Shown here in pieces: positions 1 through 8,165 of a DNA stretch of 64,000 bases (the stretch's first letter is position 1; every line of letters starts with the position of its first letter). The notes under the pieces are model-generated. The model saw only the letters and a program-made list of their open reading frames with translations, had not been told where the DNA came from and did not search any database. Made by a program: the position numbers and the translations under genes. The DNA is from Alteribacter aurantiacus DSM 18675 (GTDB taxonomy: Bacteria; Bacillota; Bacilli; Bacillales; Salisediminibacteriaceae): contig NZ_KE386941.1 of NCBI RefSeq assembly GCF_000429705.1, forward strand, positions 1,426,001 to 1,490,000, read 5' to 3'.

Positions 1-126
1 TTCGTTGTGTCCAAACTCCTTTAAAAGGGAGATCAAACTTCCAATCCAAATCTCGTTACCATAATGCCGAATGTAATCCCCGTATAGGGTAAAAATCATT
101 GATCTTGTGTTCAAATTTTCTTCCAT
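1..126 (-). CDS. paaX: PaaX-type phenylacetate operon repressor (N-terminus, cut by window edge)
   Basis: Only the first 42 codons lie in the window; the gene runs off the left edge. The translation begins MEENLNTRSMIFTLYGDYIR and continues with an IWIGSLISLL segment. This matches the winged-helix start of PaaX-family repressors, which sense phenylacetyl-CoA. The gene sits downstream of, and on the same strand as, the phenylacetate operon. It has its own promoter and is separated from the operon by a terminator, the expected place for its regulator. A GAAGG ribosome site precedes the ATG. Identity rests on N-terminal resemblance and context. Confidence 0.75.
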   Translation of the reverse strand, partial: MEENLNTRSMIFTLYGDYIRHYGNEIWIGSLISLLKEFGHNE

Positions 127-184
127 AGCGTAAACCTTCTCTCTTCAATCTACCCGCTTGTCGGAAATAGCTGATTATTCGCAT

Positions 185-213
185 ATTATAGCGAAATCTT
201 TCGTCAATGTAAA
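185..213 (-). promoter_or_regulatory. sigma-A promoter of paaX with spacer palindrome
   Basis: On the minus strand TTTACA, a 17-base spacer and TATAAT are readable about 60 bases before the paaX start. The spacer contains CGAAA-GA-TTTCG (192-203), a perfect palindrome well placed for autorepression. The promoter is read directly; its role as an operator is inferred. Confidence 0.6.
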
Positions 214-245
214 TTTCAGCTCTCTTTCACCACATATAAATAGGT

Positions 246-280
246 GAAAAAAAGCGAGGAGCGTGAGATACGCCCTCGCA
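246..280 (-). terminator. Terminator of the phenylacetate operon
   Basis: GCGAGG(GC)GT pairs with ACGC(T)CCTCGC across a short loop at 254-279, followed on the minus strand by a run of T. It lies just past the stop of the aldehyde dehydrogenase gene and separates the operon from paaX. Confidence 0.75.
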
Positions 281-309
281 AAAAGTAGGTGAAAGGTCAA
301 ACGAAAGTT

Positions 310-1827
310 TTACAGGCCAAACGGGTTTAATGGACGGTTACCTACATACGATAAAACACTTTTCGTTTCCGTATAAAGGTCTAATGTTTCCACACATAGC
401 TCTCGACCGAAGCCACTCTGTTTGTAGCCACCGAACGGAGTCCCTGGAAACGCGGAAAACGGACAATTAACCATTACAATACCTGCTTGAATCCCGCTTG
501 CTACGCGGTTGGCACGACCGTTGTCTTTAGTCCATACAGCAGACCCTAGACCAAACTCCGTATCATTCGCTAGCTTGAGTGCTTCTTTTTCATCCTTAAA
601 TGTCATCACCACAACGACCGGTCCAAAAATCTCCTCTTGAGCAATGGCCATATCATTTGTAACATCAGTAATAATCGTTGGTGCGTACCAATAGCCCTCT
701 TCAAATCCTTCAGGATGAACTTGCTCTCCTCCGGTCAGAACGGTAGCCCCATCAGCAACGGCTTTCTTTACGTAGCTGTCAATCACATCCACTTGTTTTT
801 GATTAATGATCGAACCGAGATGGGTCCCTTTGTTCATCGGATCTCCAAGCTGTAGCTGTTTCGTTTTCGCAACGAACTTCTCCATAAACGTATCGTATAC
901 ATCTTCATGGATGAACAAGCGAGAGCGAGCTTCACAAGACTGGCCGGTATTGTAGAAGATACCAAACAAAGATCCATCTACCGCTGCGTCAAGATCCGCA
1001 TCATCGAATACGAGATTTGGCGATTTCCCACCAAGTTCAAGTGTGACACGCTTTAACGTTTCAGAAGCTTTTGCCATAATGTCTTTACCCGTTCCTGTTT
1101 CACCAGTAAAGGCAACTTTGTCTACACCTTTATGTTCTGTTAGGTAAGATCCTACCGTCGACCCAGGTCCGGTAACGACGTTGACAACCCCTTCAGGAAC
1201 ACCGGCTTCATGACAAATTTCTGTAAGTACAATCGCTGTAACTGGAGTGAGGCTGGCTGGCTTCAATACAACAGAACACCCAACAGCAATAGCAGGAGCA
1301 ATCTTCCACGCTGCCATCATCATTGGATAATTCCACGGGATAATTTGAGCGGCAACGCCTACAGGCTCTTTTTGAGTATAGTTAAAAAAACCACCAGGCA
1401 CATTGTTAACAGAGCCTGTATGACCTACAATGGCACCTGCATAAAATTCAAAGTCTTCAATAGACTGCATCACTTGCCCTTGGGCAGCACCAACACTTTT
1501 CCCGCTGTTTAGCACTTCAAGTTCTACAAGTTCATTGAAACGTGAACGCATAATGGATGCAATTTTATTAAGCACTCTAGCACGCTTGCCTACAGGATAC
1601 TTCTTCCATTTACCATGGTCGAATGCATTGCGAGCAGCTTCTACAGCACGATCTACATCTTCTACACCTGCTTTTGTAATTTCAGCTAATGGCTTTCCTG
1701 TAGCTGGATTGTATGTGACGAAGGTCTCTTTATTCACACTATCGACGGACTCCCCGTTGATTACCATCTTATATAGATCACGCTTCATGACACTATTATC
1801 GAGCTTTTTCTCTTCAACACTTTTCAT
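310..1827 (-). CDS. NAD(P)-dependent aldehyde dehydrogenase of the phenylacetate cluster
   Basis: A 505-residue class-I-like aldehyde dehydrogenase. The catalytic base motif LELGGKSPN (about residue 270) and nucleophile motif NTGQSCEARSR (about residue 300) are present, with the cofactor-site segments IIPWNYP and FTGETGTGK. ATG follows GGAGGG at good spacing, 20 bases after paaG, so it is the last gene of the operon. Known PaaZ proteins fuse such a domain to a MaoC-like hydratase; this protein ends after the dehydrogenase and has no hydratase half. It may oxidise the ring-opened semialdehyde, or it may be a phenylacetaldehyde dehydrogenase feeding the pathway. The substrate cannot be settled from sequence. 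Confidence 0.85.
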   Translation of the reverse strand: MKSVEEKKLDNSVMKRDLYKMVINGESVDSVNKETFVTYNPATGKPLAEITKAGVEDVDRAVEAARNAFDHGKWKKYPVGKRARVLNKIASIMRSRFNELVELEVLNSGKSVGAAQGQVMQSIEDFEFYAGAIVGHTGSVNNVPGGFFNYTQKEPVGVAAQIIPWNYPMMMAAWKIAPAIAVGCSVVLKPASLTPVTAIVLTEICHEAGVPEGVVNVVTGPGSTVGSYLTEHKGVDKVAFTGETGTGKDIMAKASETLKRVTLELGGKSPNLVFDDADLDAAVDGSLFGIFYNTGQSCEARSRLFIHEDVYDTFMEKFVAKTKQLQLGDPMNKGTHLGSIINQKQVDVIDSYVKKAVADGATVLTGGEQVHPEGFEEGYWYAPTIITDVTNDMAIAQEEIFGPVVVVMTFKDEKEALKLANDTEFGLGSAVWTKDNGRANRVASGIQAGIVMVNCPFSAFPGTPFGGYKQSGFGRELCVETLDLYTETKSVLSYVGNRPLNPFGL

Positions 1828-1847
1828 TGTACATTCCCTCCAATACG

Positions 1848-2624
1848 TTATTTGCCTGAGTAACTCGGCTGACGTTTAGCAAAAAAAGCTTTCATTCCTT
1901 CATGGTGATCTTGGGTCTTTCCAGCAGTACGCTGAGCGAAGGCTTCAAATTCAAGCATCTCTGCCAAATCGTAATCCCAACTTTTGTATAAGTATCGTTT
2001 GATTAACCCTATCGCCTTTGTAGGCATATTTGCTAGTCGCTCAGCGTATTCTTTTACCTTTGTCTCAAACTCTTCGTGAGAATAAACTTCATTTACAAGG
2101 CCAAGCTCTTTTCCTTTAGAAGCTGGCACCTTATCACCAAATACAGCAAGCTCCATTGCCTTGGCATGGCCAACTAATCTTGGTAAATAGTAAAGTGTTC
2201 CTGAGTCTGGCACCAACCCGATATGAATAAAGGCTTCTACAAATGTGGCTTTTTCTGAAGCTAAGCGAAAGTCTGATGCCAATGCCAGACTCATCCCAGC
2301 CCCAGCAGCAACGCCATTTACTGCTGAAATGATCGGCTTTTCCAATGCCGCCATTTCTTTAATCATCGGATTATAGCGCTTCCGTAAAAATTCAGCATGA
2401 TCTGTCTCTTCAGTCACTCCTGCAAGATCTTCTCCTGAAGAAAAGGCTCTTCCTGAGCCTATAAAGACAACGGCTCTCACATCAGGGTCTTTCCCTGCGG
2501 TTCGTAAAGCTTTAATAATCTCTTTGTTCATTTGTTCAGTAAAGGCATTGAGCTTATCCGGACGATTCAGCGTCAACCAGGCAACCTTGTTTTCAACCCG
2601 ATAGAGAATGGTTTCAAATCCCAT
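1848..2624 (-). CDS. paaG: 1,2-epoxyphenylacetyl-CoA isomerase (PaaG-type, crotonase family)
   Basis: A 258-residue crotonase-fold protein expected to isomerise ring-1,2-epoxyphenylacetyl-CoA to the oxepin form. The oxyanion-hole segment SSGEDLAG and the segment IGLVPDSGTLYYLPR are present. The VPDSG motif carries the acidic residue typical of PaaG-type isomerases, where hydratases have a second Glu. The C-terminus KRQPSYSGK is also typical. The longer frame begins at 2702, but GAGAGGAG six bases before ATG 2624 fixes this start. The gene lies 13 bases after paaF. Confidence 0.8.
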   Translation of the reverse strand: MGFETILYRVENKVAWLTLNRPDKLNAFTEQMNKEIIKALRTAGKDPDVRAVVFIGSGRAFSSGEDLAGVTEETDHAEFLRKRYNPMIKEMAALEKPIISAVNGVAAGAGMSLALASDFRLASEKATFVEAFIHIGLVPDSGTLYYLPRLVGHAKAMELAVFGDKVPASKGKELGLVNEVYSHEEFETKVKEYAERLANMPTKAIGLIKRYLYKSWDYDLAEMLEFEAFAQRTAGKTQDHHEGMKAFFAKRQPSYSGK

Positions 2625-2637
2625 GAGACTCTCCTCT

Positions 2638-3414
2638 CTATTTCCCTGTAAAGTTAGGCTTTCTTTTTTCAAGAAAAGCCTGCATACCTTCTTTTTGGTC
2701 AAGTGACGAAAACAGGAGATAAAAGTTTTTACGTTCGAGCTCCATTCCTTCTTGCAAAGGCTGATCGACCGCTTTATTGGAAGCTTCCTTAATGAGCCTT
2801 ACCGCTAGTGGCGGTTGTTCTGCGAGCCTTTTAGCAAACTTCATCGTCTCTTCCATTACAAGCTCCGGAGCAATCAAACGGTTCACTAATCCGCACGAAT
2901 ATGCTTCTTTTGCAGGTATCGTATCTCCTGTCCACAAGTATTCAAGTGCTTTCGTTTTACCCATGGCCTTCGTTAGCCGCTGGGTTCCCCCAGCGCCAGG
3001 CATGACAGCTAGGTTAACTTCCGGAAAGCGGAAGTCTACCGTTTCAGAGGCAAACAGCAAATCGCAGTTCAATGCAAGCTCGAAGCCACCACCAAATACA
3101 AAGCCACTTACAGCACCAATAACAGGTTTTTTGACATACGCCATTCTGTCCCATTGAGCAAATTGATTGAGAAGCTCAAGACTGACTGCATCATCATTTG
3201 CCATTTCCTCAATATCAGCTCCAGCTGCGAAAGCTCGTTCTGATCCTGTAAGTACAATGACCCGAACCGATTCATCTCGATCGAACACAAATAATTGCTC
3301 GACTATCTCATCAACCATTTTTCGATTCAGCGCATTGTAAACATCCGGACGATAAAGCTGAATGACGCCTACTGCTCCATCTGTCCAATGTTTGATTGTT
3401 TCTTTATGACTCAT
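2638..3414 (-). CDS. paaF: 2,3-dehydroadipyl-CoA hydratase (PaaF-type enoyl-CoA hydratase)
   Basis: A 258-residue enoyl-CoA hydratase. The CoA/oxyanion segment AFAAGADIEEMA and the active-site segment MPGAGGTQRL are present. The family has two catalytic glutamates; the ADIEEM region and the NLAVMPGAGG region fit this. In the pathway it would hydrate 2,3-dehydroadipyl-CoA during beta-oxidation of the opened ring. Its start overlaps the end of the EthD-family gene by 11 bases, indicating translational coupling. Assignment as PaaF rather than another crotonase depends on its place beside paaG. Confidence 0.75.
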   Translation of the reverse strand: MSHKETIKHWTDGAVGVIQLYRPDVYNALNRKMVDEIVEQLFVFDRDESVRVIVLTGSERAFAAGADIEEMANDDAVSLELLNQFAQWDRMAYVKKPVIGAVSGFVFGGGFELALNCDLLFASETVDFRFPEVNLAVMPGAGGTQRLTKAMGKTKALEYLWTGDTIPAKEAYSCGLVNRLIAPELVMEETMKFAKRLAEQPPLAVRLIKEASNKAVDQPLQEGMELERKNFYLLFSSLDQKEGMQAFLEKRKPNFTGK

Positions 3415-3724
3415 TGACTTCTTCCCCGATCATCATCGTGACCAGGTTTCCGGCAAAGCCCATGAGGTCTTTTCCGCTCGCTCTTGCTTCATCCGTTTTC
3501 ATTGCTTGACGAAGGGACTCATGATCGTCGTAATACATTTCACATAACAAGTGATAATCACTCTCTCCCCCCATGGGAGATCCGACAATTTTTGTTACTT
3601 CCATCTTGCGAAGTCCAGGGATTTTTTCCGTAATCGGTGCATGTGTGTTGAAGTAATGCTCATCGAACTCCTCTTTGTTTTCCGGATTTTTGTAAAGTGC
3701 GATTAATTTGACCATGCCAAACAC
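3404..3724 (-). CDS. EthD-family small dimeric alpha-beta barrel protein
   Basis: A 106-residue protein beginning MFGMVKLIALYKNPENKEEF, with HYFNTHAPITEKIPGLRK in the first half. That Asn-Thr-His segment followed by a Pro-Gly turn is characteristic of the EthD ferredoxin-like fold family. Members are often found in degradation operons and are thought to assist monooxygenase or ring-cleavage steps. It lies between paaD and paaF and overlaps paaF. The family call is fairly secure; the role here is unknown. Confidence 0.75.
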   Translation of the reverse strand: MFGMVKLIALYKNPENKEEFDEHYFNTHAPITEKIPGLRKMEVTKIVGSPMGGESDYHLLCEMYYDDHESLRQAMKTDEARASGKDLMGFAGNLVTMMIGEEVNES

Positions 3725-3744
3725 CCTTTCACGTTTTATTTGGT

Positions 3745-4242
3745 TTATATATTTGCAACCGGTTTCATCGCTTCAAAAGGATTTTTGCAGCTCCGGCAAT
3801 ACAAAATGCTTCTACATGCTGTTGGGCCAAAAATATTTTCCATTGTCGTATACGTAGATCCACAATATGGACAATCAATTTCCCATGGCTCTCCCGGTGT
3901 ATGCTTCGACGGTGGAGGAGCGATTCCGTAAACCTTTAGCTTCTCTTTTCCTTCTTGAGAAATTGAATCTGTCGTCCAAGGTGGATGATAGACATACTTC
4001 ACTTCAACTTCTTCAATTCCATGAACCTTTTTGACAGCGCTTACAATATTCTTTTTGATAATGTCTAAAGCAGGGCAGCCTACAAATGTTGGCTTAGCCT
4101 GAATACTAGCCAATGCACCTTCTATATGAACCGATTCAATCATACCGAGTTCTACAATGCTGATTGAGGGGATTTCAGGATCTTTGACTTCTTGAAGAAC
4201 ACGTTTTACCTCTTCAATCAACTGCTTTTTTTCAATGACCAA
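3745..4242 (-). CDS. paaD: PaaD, assembly factor for the phenylacetyl-CoA epoxidase
   Basis: A 165-residue protein with an N-terminal DUF59/MIP18-like domain (VLQEVKDPEIPSISIVELGM) including the conserved Cys in FVGCPALD. The C-terminal zinc-ribbon-like part has CPYC and CRSC pairs. PaaD belongs to the phenylacetyl-CoA epoxidase system and is thought to act in metal or cluster maturation of the diiron complex. A TTG start with AGGGGAG seven bases upstream is preferred; no better ATG exists near. The gene is between paaC and the EthD gene. Confidence 0.85.
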   Translation of the reverse strand: MVIEKKQLIEEVKRVLQEVKDPEIPSISIVELGMIESVHIEGALASIQAKPTFVGCPALDIIKKNIVSAVKKVHGIEEVEVKYVYHPPWTTDSISQEGKEKLKVYGIAPPPSKHTPGEPWEIDCPYCGSTYTTMENIFGPTACRSILYCRSCKNPFEAMKPVANI

Positions 4243-4271
4243 CTTCCTTCTCCCCTCTCTGTTCGTCTGAT

Positions 4272-5093
4272 TTACCAGTTTGTGACCGGGTCCATGCGGT
4301 ACACTTCCGATAATATGGATAGGGCTTGATCGAGATCTTCAGTATGTTCGCCCTTTCGCCCATTTCCGTTTTTCATTCCGGGTGTTCGATCGATTGTATA
4401 ATTCACATCTTCAAAGATGGATTGAACCCTTTTAAGCCATTGGTCTTTAAGTTCTTTTTCCCCACCAATAAGCTGACACGATTCCATGTCTTCTTTTTTA
4501 GGCCCTAACGTTAAAACACCGTCAAAGTCATCCCATACCCGTTCAATAGCCGCTTCCATTCGCTGTCTCGCTTCAGGCGTGGAGTCCATTAGTTGTTTGA
4601 ACCAAAGCTCCCAATGCATCAAGTGATAGTACTCTTCGCTTAGAATCCTTTGAGCCATATACGCAAGTGGCTTATATGACGATTCTTTCAAGCTTTGTAG
4701 ACGAATCGTTTTGGCGTAGTCATAAAACAAGTTTCGAACGACTGCGAAAGCCCAATCGTAGTCAGGCTTTTCGAGATAAGTGCCTGAACCATTTTTCATC
4801 TCCAATATGACAGCGTTACGAAACTCACGTGGGTTACGTAAGTGGCTGAGGTCGTCGGCTTTTCCTTCCCCAAGCTCTTCTAAAAGCTGAAAATACATCA
4901 CTGCATGCCCCATAGTATCTTGGTTAATTGATGAAAATGCTACATCCTCTTCAATGTGAGGCGCAAGCCCAAGCCATTCCGATCCTCGATACGCAATCAA
5001 AAAATCATCGTCTGCCAATTGATAAAGAAGAGATTTCGTTGCTTCATATGCCTTTTGATTTTCCATTAATTCTTCCTTCGAATTAAAAACCAT
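4272..5093 (-). CDS. paaC: Phenylacetyl-CoA epoxidase subunit PaaC
   Basis: A 273-residue ferritin-like structural subunit of the ring-1,2-phenylacetyl-CoA epoxidase, which pairs with PaaA. Recognisable segments are LLYQLADDDFLIAYRGSEWLG, a DTMGHA helix and RILSEEYYHLMHWELW, a helical layout of the ferritin-like fold. The longest frame starts at a GTG at 5102, inside the ribosome site. GGAGG eight bases before ATG 5093 decides the start. It follows paaB by 12 bases. Confidence 0.9.
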   Translation of the reverse strand: MVFNSKEELMENQKAYEATKSLLYQLADDDFLIAYRGSEWLGLAPHIEEDVAFSSINQDTMGHAVMYFQLLEELGEGKADDLSHLRNPREFRNAVILEMKNGSGTYLEKPDYDWAFAVVRNLFYDYAKTIRLQSLKESSYKPLAYMAQRILSEEYYHLMHWELWFKQLMDSTPEARQRMEAAIERVWDDFDGVLTLGPKKEDMESCQLIGGEKELKDQWLKRVQSIFEDVNYTIDRTPGMKNGNGRKGEHTEDLDQALSILSEVYRMDPVTNW

Positions 5094-5105
5094 TTTGACC
5101 ACCTC

Positions 5106-5429
5106 CTATTTGAGCAAGTTCTTCTCAGTGAATTGCTCTTGTTCGTATTCCCGCCACTTCTTCTTTAAGTAGCCATATCCCTTCGTTTCTCTGTAGCTTT
5201 TATTGTCCAGGCGATTTAAGATGACTCGCTCTTCTTCTCCAAGACTTGAAATATCGCTTTTCTTTACAACCCAAATGTTTACACACGGCTCCCGACGAAG
5301 GAAGTTTTCCTTTGCCATTACCATAGCCATTTCCTTATTCGGTGCTAAAAGACTGAATTGGTGTTGGAAGGGCGCCATTTGATTTCGCTTGCTGAACACT
5401 TCATACTCTTCATAGAAATCGTTATTCAT
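5106..5429 (-). CDS. paaB: Phenylacetyl-CoA epoxidase subunit PaaB
   Basis: A 107-residue protein containing YEVFSKRNQMAPFQHQFSLL and later NIWVVKKSDI, the typical start and core of PaaB. PaaB bridges PaaA-PaaC dimers in the multicomponent epoxidase. The gene lies one base after the paaA stop. Gene order paaABC is as in other bacteria. Confidence 0.9.
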   Translation of the reverse strand: MNNDFYEEYEVFSKRNQMAPFQHQFSLLAPNKEMAMVMAKENFLRREPCVNIWVVKKSDISSLGEEERVILNRLDNKSYRETKGYGYLKKKWREYEQEQFTEKNLLK

Positions 5430-5430
5430 C

Positions 5431-6399
5431 TTAGTACGCCTCCTTCACGTTCCGGTTAGCTAATGCGTCGCGAACCCACGCTGTGTTTTCATAAGATGTG
5501 GTTCTCAGCTCAAGGCGTTCCTTGGACATTGGTCCGTGACCCGTCACGATTTTCTTGAATTCATCCCAATCTGGCTGTTCGTAAATCCATTCCCCTTTTT
5601 CTTCGTTGAAGTGAATGGTTTCATCTGGAATTTTTAATCCAATAGACTGAATTCTTGGGACGTATTTATTAAAGAACTCTTGACGAAGATCTTCGTTTGT
5701 CTTTGTTCGGATTTTATATTTGATGTTTTTATTCACATGTGATTTACCTACATTCTCCTTGGACCGTGGTCCAAAGAACATGAGTAATGCCGGCCACCAT
5801 TCAGTTAATGATGTTTGAATCATTTTCTTTTGTTCTTCGGTACCTTCAGTAAGAGCGAGAATAATACTTTCTCCGTGTTGAGCATGGAACACTTCTTCTG
5901 CACAAATGCGTTGCAATGCCCTTGCATACGGTCCATATGAACTATTCAGAGACATGCTTTGCGTAATGATGGCCGCTCCGTCTACAAGCCACGCAATAAT
6001 ACCCGCATCTCCCCAAGTAGGTGCCTTCATATGAAATACGTTGTGAAACTTCAGCTTTCCAGAAAATAAATCTTTTAATATATCTTCTCGATTTCGACCA
6101 AGAGGCTTCATCAAGTCCTCAGCTACTCTCAAGAGAAGCTGCCCATGACCCATTTCGTCTTGTACTTTTGCCATAATTGCCAGCTTGCGGTGAAGTGTTG
6201 GCGCTTTAGGAACCCACTCCTTTTCTGGAAGCGCTCCCATAATTTCGCTTACAGCATGCATACTAATTAAGCGAATCAGAGCTTCTCTATAATCATCGGG
6301 CATCCAATCATCCGCTTCAATTCGTTCCCCGGCTTCAATACGCTCCATAAAACGATGATACTTTTCCTCTTCGGTGAGGCTTTGTGCCATTTCCAACAT
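5431..6399 (-). CDS. paaA: Phenylacetyl-CoA 1,2-epoxidase catalytic subunit PaaA
   Basis: A 322-residue diiron oxygenase subunit that epoxidises the aromatic ring of phenylacetyl-CoA. Iron-ligand helices are visible as KVQDEMGHGQLLLR (about residue 100) and CAEEVFHAQHG (about 175), both with the ExxH signature. It is the first gene of the operon, with promoter and operator directly upstream. The ATG lies ten bases after AAAGGAGG. A second in-frame ATG three codons in is a less likely start. No paaE reductase gene follows, although the epoxidase needs electrons. Confidence 0.92.
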   Translation of the reverse strand: MLEMAQSLTEEEKYHRFMERIEAGERIEADDWMPDDYREALIRLISMHAVSEIMGALPEKEWVPKAPTLHRKLAIMAKVQDEMGHGQLLLRVAEDLMKPLGRNREDILKDLFSGKLKFHNVFHMKAPTWGDAGIIAWLVDGAAIITQSMSLNSSYGPYARALQRICAEEVFHAQHGESIILALTEGTEEQKKMIQTSLTEWWPALLMFFGPRSKENVGKSHVNKNIKYKIRTKTNEDLRQEFFNKYVPRIQSIGLKIPDETIHFNEEKGEWIYEQPDWDEFKKIVTGHGPMSKERLELRTTSYENTAWVRDALANRNVKEAY

Positions 6400-6419
6400 G
6401 AAATGTCGCCCTCCTTTAT

Positions 6420-6440
6420 ATAACGTTTATTTAACGTCAT
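6420..6440 (-). promoter_or_regulatory. Operator-like inverted repeat at the paaA start site
   Basis: On the minus strand ATGACGTT-AAATA-AACGTTAT is an inverted repeat with eight-base arms and one mismatch. It abuts and slightly overlaps the -10 box of the paaA promoter and spans the expected start point, so a bound repressor would block initiation. PaaX or a TetR-type PaaR is the likely ligand; which one is not shown. Confidence 0.55.
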
Positions 6441-6467
6441 TATATATTTGTGTAATAGTAAAAGCAA
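6439..6467 (-). promoter_or_regulatory. sigma-A promoter of the paaABCD operon
   Basis: TTGCTT, 17 bases, TATAAT on the minus strand, about 40 bases before the paaA start. The -10 box is a perfect consensus. Confidence 0.65.
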
Positions 6468-6540
6468 TGGTTATTTGAAAATTCTAATATTAATATGTAT
6501 TTCTCCTTAAGTGTATTGATTTGAATACGCGAGTTTTCTC

Positions 6541-6593
6541 AAAAAAAAAGGTGATTCAAAAGGTAGGAATTTACCTTCTAAATCAACCTCTTT
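6541..6593 (-). terminator. Terminator downstream of ylaK
   Basis: GAGGTTGATTtaGAAGGTA pairs with TACCTTttGAATCACCTT around a short loop. A run of nine T follows on the minus strand. Confidence 0.8.
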
Positions 6594-6668
6594 AGCTTCT
6601 ATACATGTTAATCGCTATGCTTTGACAGTGTGACATGCACCATAGAAACTTAACGACTTTAAACAGAT

Positions 6669-8000
6669 TTATAATAAATCAGCTGCCATTTGAGCAAGCC
6701 CTGATCGTTCTCCTTTTTCAAGCTTTACGTGCGCGGTTTGTCCCTGCGATTTTAACCTTTCAGCCACATAAGTCAATCCGTTCGTGTATTCGTCAAGATA
6801 AGGATGATCAATTTGTTTTGGGTCCCCCATCAAAACGATCTTACTTCCTTCACCTACTCTAGTAAGAATCGTCTTTACCTCATGTTTGGTCAGGTTTTGG
6901 GCTTCATCAATAATAATAAACTGATCAGGTATACTTCTCCCTCTAATGTACGTTAATGCTTCAACTTGGAGTGATCCCATGCCGGCTAAAATTTTGTCCA
7001 ATTCCCCGGGCTTTTTAGCGTTAAATAAATATTCCAAGTTATCATAAATGGGTTGCATCCACGGTCGTAACTTCTCTTCTTTTTCACCAGGTAAATAACC
7101 AATATCTTTACCCACTGGAACAACTGGCCTTGCTACTAACAACTTTTTAAATTTCTGCAAATCTTCTGTTTGATATAGTCCAGCCGCAAGAGACAACAAC
7201 GTCTTTCCCGTTCCGGCTTTCCCTGCAAGTGTAACCAGTGGAATATCATCTCGTGTTAAAAGGTCTAGGGCCATTCGTTGTTGCACGTTCCTTGCTCTTA
7301 TTCCCCAGATCGGATCTTCGTTAGGGATAAACAATTCGACAAAATCATTATCTTTGTCCATTTTTCCTAGGGCCGAACGGGAAGGAGCTGATTCATCCCT
7401 AAAAATGTAAAATTGGTGGGGCTGAGTGATGGTTCGCGTGAAGTCTTTTTTCGACAACTTCTTCTTTTCAAACAGCTCATCCATCTTTTTGGGAGCCAAG
7501 TATTTTTCCTCATACCCTTTATACATACGATCGAACTGGACGACACGGTCACTTAAAAAATCTTCCGTGCGAAGTCCAAGAGCATCCGCTTTTACCCTCA
7601 TAAGAGCATCTTTACTTACAAGGACGACACTACGACCATCTTTGGGTTTCTCTTCTTCTTCTATTTTTATGTTTAAGGCGACGGCTAGTATCCGATTATC
7701 ATTCGTCACTTCCAAAAACGTTTGCTTCATTTTTTCAAAAGACCGGTGATTAAGCTCTACTGTCAGGGTACCTCCACTTGGTAAGCTCACACCTAAATGA
7801 AGCTTCCCTCTCTCTCTGAATTCATCCAAAAGTCTAGCCACTTGACGAGCATTCCTTCCTATTTCATCCATATATCTCTTTTTTGAATCGACCTCTTCCA
7901 GCACGACTGCGGGAATGACGATATCGTGTTCATGAAAGGAATAAATGGCAAGTGGATCTTGAAGCAGGACATTTGTATCGAGGACGTATATGTTTTTCAA
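6669..8000 (-). CDS. ylaK: PhoH2-type PIN-domain and PhoH ATPase fusion (YlaK)
   Basis: A 443-residue protein in two parts. The N-terminal PIN ribonuclease-like domain has acidic residues in YVLDTNVLLQDP and VLEEVDSKKR. The C-terminal PhoH ATPase starts near residue 230 with the P-loop GKAGTGKT (about 266-273) and Walker B IIIDEAQNL. Proteins of this architecture act as ATP-dependent, RNA-degrading helicase-like enzymes. B. subtilis YlaK has the same length and order. It is divergent from ylaJ and has its own terminator. The GTG or ATG alternatives upstream are not needed; ATG 8000 follows GGAGG well. Confidence 0.88.
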   Translation of the reverse strand: MKNIYVLDTNVLLQDPLAIYSFHEHDIVIPAVVLEEVDSKKRYMDEIGRNARQVARLLDEFRERGKLHLGVSLPSGGTLTVELNHRSFEKMKQTFLEVTNDNRILAVALNIKIEEEEKPKDGRSVVLVSKDALMRVKADALGLRTEDFLSDRVVQFDRMYKGYEEKYLAPKKMDELFEKKKLSKKDFTRTITQPHQFYIFRDESAPSRSALGKMDKDNDFVELFIPNEDPIWGIRARNVQQRMALDLLTRDDIPLVTLAGKAGTGKTLLSLAAGLYQTEDLQKFKKLLVARPVVPVGKDIGYLPGEKEEKLRPWMQPIYDNLEYLFNAKKPGELDKILAGMGSLQVEALTYIRGRSIPDQFIIIDEAQNLTKHEVKTILTRVGEGSKIVLMGDPKQIDHPYLDEYTNGLTYVAERLKSQGQTAHVKLEKGERSGLAQMAADLL

Positions 8001-8165
8001 CTTCTCGCCTCCTGGTTTCAGTTGGAATATAGAACAACAGCCATTATGAAAGATAGCAATGTCTTTTATTTAAGACTTCCTTTACTCCTAATGTATGTGA
8101 AAGAGAATAAAGATAGACGCTAAAACAAACAATAGGTCAAACACCTTTTGAAATGAGGGATAGAT

